In this document: positions 59,897 to 64,000 of the stretch, one piece after another | How the letters are laid out: every line of letters begins with the position of its first letter | Position numbering within the stretch: the stretch's first letter is position 1 | Assembly (NCBI GenBank): GCA_963677355.2 | Contig: CAXXXQ010000002.1 | Location: 620,001-684,000 of the forward strand | Direction of reading: 5' to 3' | Length of the DNA stretch: 64,000 nt | From: Thiomicrorhabdus sp963677355 | GTDB taxonomy: Bacteria > Pseudomonadota > Gammaproteobacteria > Thiomicrospirales > Thiomicrospiraceae | Program-made: the position numbers and the translations under genes | The notes under the pieces: model-generated | What the model was told of the DNA's origin: nothing | What the model saw: only the letters and a program-made list of their open reading frames with translations | Database searches by the model: none

Positions 59897-60793
59897 CTAT
59901 TGTTCTTCATTTTCCATTCGGCTTCTAAAGTCGACCCAAGTGTCAACTAAACCGATGGTTGCTAAAATCAACATGACTTGCGGTAGAAAAAATAACAGTA
60001 CATACAACCCGACTAACCAGCCTACACTCAGCTGGTTAACAGCAACGGTTTTGTGAGCGATCGCCAGACCTTGAAACATCAAACCGGCGATAACAATTCC
60101 GGAAAGATCATAAGCCAACCCGGGCTCGGTGCCGTTAATCAGTCCAACTATAGCCAAAAATATAGCCATAAAAGCAACCGACTTCGGCAAGGCTAAATTA
60201 TAAAAATCTGCCTTAAATCCGCCAGGATTATACAACTCGCTCTGCCAGCGTCTCGCCACCACCAAAATGGAGAACCACAAGATGACGATAAACACACCCA
60301 ACAACATGGTTACCATCTCAGCCATTGTATTAATGACATCCTGATCATAATCCACATTGGATGCGGCCAGCATCGGCTGAACATACTCATTAAACTGAGC
60401 TGTCCACCATTGTGTCGGGTTATCGATCATAAGATGAAATCCTACGAGCGCCAGCCCCACTACAATCATTGCCGCTTGGAGTGCTAAAGCTAATGATTGA
60501 GTCTTTCTCAATACCACCGCCATTAAAAATACCGGCAGCATAAACTCAATAATTGCGATAACGGCTGGAAAGAAACTTCCCGAAACCAATCCTGTTACCG
60601 CGGTTAAGCTAATCACACCCCAAGCCAGGGTTTTCAAACCTTCGGTTACCGATACTCTCAGGGTAACCAAGGCGACAATCGCACCCGCCAAAAAACCGAA
60701 AGGTGCTAAAAAGACACTTAAAACAGAAAAACCGACAACTGCAATTAACGCCTGCATAGGGCCATTCATTGCATATTTTGCGATTCCGAGCAT
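59897..60793 (-). CDS. DUF2232 family membrane protein
   Basis: A 298-residue polytopic membrane protein with about eight helices; the final segment VGWLVGLYVLLFFLPQVMLILATIGLVDTWVDFRSR is a conserved end in this family. It sits between rpsR and rplI, the location of DUF2232 proteins in many Beta- and Gammaproteobacteria. Bacillus YybS is a distant relative. Function is not established, but constant association with S6, S18 and L9 genes suggests a linked role. Small gaps (34 and 11 bases) support one transcript. Confidence 0.82.
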   Translation of the reverse strand: MLGIAKYAMNGPMQALIAVVGFSVLSVFLAPFGFLAGAIVALVTLRVSVTEGLKTLAWGVISLTAVTGLVSGSFFPAVIAIIEFMLPVFLMAVVLRKTQSLALALQAAMIVVGLALVGFHLMIDNPTQWWTAQFNEYVQPMLAASNVDYDQDVINTMAEMVTMLLGVFIVILWFSILVVARRWQSELYNPGGFKADFYNLALPKSVAFMAIFLAIVGLINGTEPGLAYDLSGIVIAGLMFQGLAIAHKTVAVNQLSVGWLVGLYVLLFFLPQVMLILATIGLVDTWVDFRSRMENEEQ

Positions 60794-60827
60794 AAGGCCT
60801 CTGTTATTTTTTACTTACCAACAAAAA

Positions 60828-61055
60828 TTATTTGTGTTGATCAGTGTATGGCAATAACGCAAGGTAACGAGCGCGTTTAATTGCCGTTGCTAATTGACGC
60901 TGATACTTAGCGCTTGTTCCAGTGATACGACTTGGAACGATCTTACCTGTTTCAGTAATGTATGCTTTCAAAGTATCTAGATCTTTGTAATCAATTTCTT
61001 TTACGCCGTCCGCAGTAAAACGACAGAATTTTTTTCTACCAAAACCTCTAGCCAT
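60828..61055 (-). CDS. rpsR: 30S ribosomal protein S18
   Basis: The 75-residue protein shows the S18 core (RKKFCRFTADGVKEIDYKDLDTLKAYITETGKIVPSRITGTSAKYQRQLATAIKRARYLALLPY). It pairs with S6 on the small subunit platform. Position second in the operon after rpsF, three bases downstream, is invariant. The first cysteine (CRF) is present, as in zinc-binding forms only partly conserved; no full zinc finger is seen. Confidence 0.97.
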   Translation of the reverse strand: MARGFGRKKFCRFTADGVKEIDYKDLDTLKAYITETGKIVPSRITGTSAKYQRQLATAIKRARYLALLPYTDQHK

Positions 61056-61058
61056 TTC

Positions 61059-61412
61059 TTACTCCTTATTCTGACGCTTGTCAGATTTGTCGTCTTTCTT
61101 ACCCATCATTACTGATGGCTCTGTGATCGCTGCCTTCTGTTTAACGAACATGCTACGTAGCACTGCATCGTTATAGTAGAAAGCGTTATCAAGTTCATCT
61201 ACAGTCTCTTGATTGCATTCGATGTTAAGCATGATGTAGTGAGCTTTATGTACCTTGTTGATAAGGTAAGCAAGTTGACGACGACCCCAGTCTTCCAAAC
61301 GGTGGATCTGACCACCAGACTGTTCGATAAGGGCACGGTAACGTTCTAGCATTGCAGGAACCTGTTCACTTTGATCAGGGTGCACTAGTAATACGACTTC
61401 ATAATGACGCAT
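61059..61412 (-). CDS. rpsF: 30S ribosomal protein S6
   Basis: The 117-residue protein has the S6 fold signature MRHYEVVLLVHPDQSEQV ... GRRQLAYLINKVHKAHYIMLNIE. The acidic tail (KKDDKSDKRQNKE) is the substrate of glutamate addition by RimK in E. coli; here it is Lys/Asp-rich and lacks a terminal Glu pair, ending in one Glu. First gene of the operon, with a promoter and leader hairpin upstream. AAGGAG precedes the ATG. Confidence 0.97.
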   Translation of the reverse strand: MRHYEVVLLVHPDQSEQVPAMLERYRALIEQSGGQIHRLEDWGRRQLAYLINKVHKAHYIMLNIECNQETVDELDNAFYYNDAVLRSMFVKQKAAITEPSVMMGKKDDKSDKRQNKE

Positions 61413-61441
61413 TAATTATTCTCCTTATGGATGATAAAACA

Positions 61442-61472
61442 GTCTCCCGTCGTGATTTTCACGCAGTGAGAC
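61442..61472 (-). promoter_or_regulatory. Leader hairpin of the rpsF operon (candidate S6:S18 autoregulatory element)
   Basis: In the minus-strand leader GTCTC pairs with GAGAC around an inner hairpin CGTGA-AAA-TCACG, separated by asymmetric internal bases that include ACGG. It ends about 30 bases before the rpsF start. S6 with S18 represses its own mRNA through a leader of this general form in many bacteria. The match to the published motif is by shape and place, not by alignment. Confidence 0.55.
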
Positions 61473-61508
61473 AAGGATAAATTCAGACTTCAAGCCTGAA
61501 AGGCGCGA

Positions 61509-61537
61509 ATTATAAACGAAAAGCTGAGTTATTTCAA
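61509..61537 (-). promoter_or_regulatory. Promoter of the rpsF operon
   Basis: TTGAAA (61532-61537, minus strand) and a perfect TATAAT (61509-61514) are 17 bases apart. The discriminator is GC-rich (TCGCGCC), the feature that makes a promoter sensitive to ppGpp and DksA. The leader from here to rpsF is about 90 bases. Confidence 0.78.
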
Positions 61538-61657
61538 ACCTAATCACTGGTGATTTAAAGAAAACCAGCGATAAACATAGAGGCAAGCAAAACAGATCGA
61601 AATTAAGAAGAGATGCCGGCAGAGAGGACTACCGACATAAAATAGAAAACGAGAAAA

Positions 61658-62356
61658 TCAACCTTCCAGACTTTGATTGATTTGACCCAACACTGCAAGC
61701 GGATTTTCAGATTGGGTAATCGGGCGTCCAACAACAAGATAACTAGAACCGGCCTGCATTGCTTCGGCTGGTGTCATAATACGCTTCTGATCATTAACAG
61801 CACTACCAGCCGGTCGAATTCCCGGTGTCACTAAGCAGAAATCATCTCCAATAGCAGCACGAATATCGGCCGCTTCCTGAGCTGAGCAAACCACTCCATC
61901 AAGCCCAGAATCTTTTGCCAGCTTCGCTAGGCGCAACACATTGTCACGAGGCGTACCGGGTAAACCAAGCTCAACCAAGTCTTCCTGCTCCATACTCGTT
62001 AACACGGTTACTGCGATCAAAAGCGGCTTATTATCACATTCATCAATCGCCTGCTTAGCCGCCTGCATCATTTTACGACCACCCAAAGCGTGTACGTTAA
62101 CCATCCATACCCCCATTCGGGCAGCGGCTTGAACAGCCTTGGCAACCGTATTAGGAATATCATGATATTTCAGATCCAGAAAGACATCGAATCCTTTAGC
62201 AACCAGACTTTTGACAAACTCAGGCCCGGCAACAGCAAACAACTCTTTACCCACTTTCAAACGGCACTTCTGCGGATCCACGGTTTGAATAAAAGCATCA
62301 GCATCTGCTGCATTGGCAAAATCAAGGGCAATTAATACTTTAGGATCTAAACTCAT
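61658..62356 (-). CDS. pyrF: orotidine 5'-phosphate decarboxylase
   Basis: Last step of UMP synthesis. The 232-residue protein contains the catalytic lysine-aspartate motif FLDLKYHDIPNT (about residues 58-69), the N-terminal ALDFANAADADAF and the phosphate-binding loop VTPGIRPAG. It belongs to the class I OMP decarboxylases. It follows lapA by 24 bases, the standard ihfB-lapA-(lapB)-pyrF neighbourhood minus lapB. The pathway continues to pyrG, also in the window. Confidence 0.96.
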   Translation of the reverse strand: MSLDPKVLIALDFANAADADAFIQTVDPQKCRLKVGKELFAVAGPEFVKSLVAKGFDVFLDLKYHDIPNTVAKAVQAAARMGVWMVNVHALGGRKMMQAAKQAIDECDNKPLLIAVTVLTSMEQEDLVELGLPGTPRDNVLRLAKLAKDSGLDGVVCSAQEAADIRAAIGDDFCLVTPGIRPAGSAVNDQKRIMTPAEAMQAGSSYLVVGRPITQSENPLAVLGQINQSLEG

Positions 62357-62380
62357 TTCTATCTCTATTTCTTTTTCTGA

Positions 62381-62734
62381 CTATTTATTTTCAAGCGAAA
62401 CCAAAGAGTTGGATTCATTTGTTAATTTATTTTGAGCCTGTTTCTCTTTAACTTCTACATTCTCTTTTTTCAACTGAACAATTTGATCCGATAGCTTCTG
62501 ACACTCTTTCACTTTAGAACGAAGTCGCCATCTTAATCTCAAAACTTGAACAAAAACGATTCCGCCACCAATCAACATTCCAATCACAAGCAGCGCTGAC
62601 ATAATGACGCTCAAAGGTAATGTTAAGGTAGAAACGAATAGATTTAGCTCCACCGAAACCGGATTCATCAAACCAATGACAATACCAAATAAAACAAAGA
62701 GCAAAACCGCTAAAACAGAAAACAGCTTAAACAT
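62381..62734 (-). CDS. lapA: LapA family protein (DUF1049)
   Basis: A 117-residue inner-membrane protein with two helices (about 4-22, LFSVLAVLLFVLFGIVIGLM, and 38-60, LPLSVIMSALLVIGMLIGGGIVF) and a cytoplasmic coiled coil. The NPVSVELNLF sequence between helices is the DUF1049 mark. In E. coli LapA works with LapB to control LpxC turnover and LPS assembly; LapB is not in this window, being usually next. The start is preceded by an ATTTATAAG-type weak ribosome site. Confidence 0.9.
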   Translation of the reverse strand: MFKLFSVLAVLLFVLFGIVIGLMNPVSVELNLFVSTLTLPLSVIMSALLVIGMLIGGGIVFVQVLRLRWRLRSKVKECQKLSDQIVQLKKENVEVKEKQAQNKLTNESNSLVSLENK

Positions 62735-62831
62735 CGTTAAGACTCATCTTATAAATATTAGTACGGATTATAGAGTATGAAAGACGTCAAATGAAAAAAA
62801 TGACGGATTGGTAAAGCTAGAAAATAAAAAA

Positions 62832-62849
62832 GGGGCTAAAAAAAGCCCC
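62832..62849. terminator. Rho-independent terminator after ihfB
   Basis: GGGGCT/AGCCCC with a 6-base A loop, preceded by a run of A and followed by a run of T, so it works in both directions. It separates ihfB from lapA, so lapA needs its own promoter or read-through. Confidence 0.88.
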
Positions 62850-62856
62850 TTTTTTA

Positions 62857-63162
62857 TTAAAGCAATATGTCGGTATGCTCTTTAGATTCATCAACGCGCT
62901 CTCTCAAAGCCTTACCAGGCTTAAAATGAGGAACTCGCTTGTCATCAAGCTCAACCGTGGCCCCTGTTTTAGGGTTACGACCGACTCTCGCTTTACGATG
63001 ATGCAAACTGAAACTTCCAAAGCCGCGAATTTCGATTCGCTCGCCTTGTGAAAGTGTATCAATCATTGCATCAAGAATTTGATTCACTGCAATTTCAACA
63101 TCCTTCTGTGAAAACTGAGTCTGTTTTCTTGCAATGAGTTCGATCAATTCTGACTTGGTCAT
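62857..63162 (-). CDS. ihfB: integration host factor subunit beta
   Basis: DNA-bending subunit that pairs with IhfA. The 101-residue protein has the HU/IHF fold: MTKSELIELIARKQTQFSQKDVEIAVNQILDAMIDTLSQGERIEIRGFGSFSLHHRKARVGRNPKTG, with the intercalating proline in GRNPKTG. The beta-specific C-terminal extension (VDESKEHTDILL) is longer than in HU. It follows rpsA, as in E. coli (rpsA-ihfB). A short hairpin (CTCTCA/TGAGAG) lies just upstream of its ribosome site. Confidence 0.95.
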   Translation of the reverse strand: MTKSELIELIARKQTQFSQKDVEIAVNQILDAMIDTLSQGERIEIRGFGSFSLHHRKARVGRNPKTGATVELDDKRVPHFKPGKALRERVDESKEHTDILL

Positions 63163-63290
63163 TTTTATTGCCTTTATTATCTCTCAAGATGAGAGTTTTA
63201 ATAAATGAATGCTTATGTATTCGAGTGACCAAGGTGTAGCCCACAAAATTGCGGACTACCCTATAGAGAAAGATTCTAATCCGTCAGAGA

Positions 63291-64000
63291 TTACATCTTA
63301 TCCTTGAAAAGATCACCTAGAGTGCTACCGGCAACTGGTTGCTGCTCAGTGTAGCCTTTGATCGCTTCCGCTTCTTCCGCTGCTTCTTTCGCTTTAACAG
63401 AAAGAGACAGTGAACGATTCTTACGATCGATGTTAGTGATCTTCGCAGAAACTTCATCACCTTCTTTAAGAACAGATGAAGCGTCACGAGTATCTTCTAG
63501 AAGCTCGGAAGCACGAAGGTAACCTTCAACTTCAGGAGCTAGATCGATAACCGCACCCTTCTCATCAACAGACTTAACCGTACCAACAACAACAGAACCT
63601 TTACCGTTGTCTGCAACAAACTGACCGAATGGGTCTTGTTCTAGCTGTTTAAGACCTAGAGAGATACGCTCACGATCTGGATCGATTGAAAGGATAACTG
63701 TTTCTAGCTCATCGCCTTTCTTGAAGTCACGAATCGCTTCTTCACCTGGCTGGTTCCAAGAGATATCAGTCAAGTGAACAAGACCATCAATACCGCCATC
63801 TAGACCGATGAAGATACCGAAATCTGTAATAGATTTGATGTTACCAGAGATTTTGTCACCCTTAGCGTGAGTCGCTGAGAAACCTTCCCATGGGTTAACA
63901 GTACATTGCTTGATCGATAGAGAGATACGACGACGCTCTTGATCAACATCAAGGATCTTAACGCGCACATCTTCACCAAGGTGAACCACTTTAGATGGGT
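63291..64000 (-). CDS. rpsA: 30S ribosomal protein S1, 3' part (cut by the window edge)
   Basis: mRNA-binding subunit that helps initiate translation. Only the C-terminal ~236 residues are in the window, in frame to base 63998. Three S1 (OB-fold) repeats are visible, for example VHLGEDVRVKILDVDQERRRISLSIK and VHLTDISWNQPGEEAIRDFKKGD, followed by a last partial domain and the end GSTLGDLFKDKM. The full protein should be about 555-560 residues. The stop is followed by ihfB after 128 bases. Confidence 0.95.
   Translation of the reverse strand, partial: PSKVVHLGEDVRVKILDVDQERRRISLSIKQCTVNPWEGFSATHAKGDKISGNIKSITDFGIFIGLDGGIDGLVHLTDISWNQPGEEAIRDFKKGDELETVILSIDPDRERISLGLKQLEQDPFGQFVADNGKGSVVVGTVKSVDEKGAVIDLAPEVEGYLRASELLEDTRDASSVLKEGDEVSAKITNIDRKNRSLSLSVKAKEAAEEAEAIKGYTEQQPVAGSTLGDLFKDKM

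Overview
The window is a gene-dense piece of a gammaproteobacterial chromosome with moderate G+C. It contains about 63 intact protein genes, two more cut by the window edges, one frameshifted gene and four tRNA genes. I infer a relative of the sulfur-oxidising chemoautotrophs Thiomicrospira, Hydrogenovibrio and Thiomicrorhabdus. The reasons are a CbbY-type phosphatase (a Calvin-cycle accessory enzyme), a full set of gammaproteobacterial core genes (zipA, ligA, rluB, ihfB, rpsA, darP), and the kinds of unknown genes between them. No phage, insertion sequence, CRISPR array or integron was seen.

Layout. 1-7.7 kb: pyrG (cut)-kdsA-eno-ftsB, a convergent Smr gene, then surE-pcm-YqaA-type membrane protein-nlpD. 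This last order usually leads into rpoS, but rpoS is absent here. 7.7-13.7 kb: a DUF498 gene and the alanine/threonine block alaC-hom-(frameshifted COG4255 gene)-thrC. 13.8-19.9 kb: recJ, a YqiA-type esterase, msrA, two unknown genes, an APH/AAA kinase fusion and a dksA whose zinc finger has lost three of four cysteines. 20.1-22.8 kb: cbbY, a HopJ-family gene and an FGGY sugar kinase. 23-26.8 kb: zipA-ligA-darP. 26.8-33 kb: a transporter, an asparaginase-half protein, a LexA-like protease without a DNA-binding domain, yciI-yciB, then rnm-yciO-M50 protease-rluB. 33-38 kb: an unknown exported protein, slyX, an M61 peptidase and a divergent pair of SLAC1/TehA-type transporters.

38-46 kb: gltX, a tRNA cluster (Ala-GGC, Glu-TTC, Gly-GCC, Glu-TTC), relA, dusA, xseA with an extra N-terminal DUF5710 domain, xseB and arsC. 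46-56 kb: two unknown small genes, rpoN, a cupin, a two-component pair resembling the regulators of proteobacterial sortase systems (no sortase in sight), a SPOR protein, a 41-residue membrane microprotein, ychJ and a MATE transporter. 56-64 kb: nudF, alr, dnaB, the rpsF-rpsR-DUF2232-rplI ribosomal operon with a recognisable promoter and leader hairpin, pyrF, lapA, ihfB and the 3' part of rpsA.

Much of the window concerns growth control: relA (ppGpp synthesis), dksA (its RNA polymerase partner) and two candidate target promoters (rpsF and the tRNA cluster). I did not find a clearly new multi-gene system. The best leads are single-gene oddities: cysteine-poor DksA, the DUF5710-XseA fusion, the HTH-less LexA-like protein with direct repeats at its promoter, the sortase-type two-component pair without a sortase, the antitoxin-like/membrane fusion, and the microprotein.
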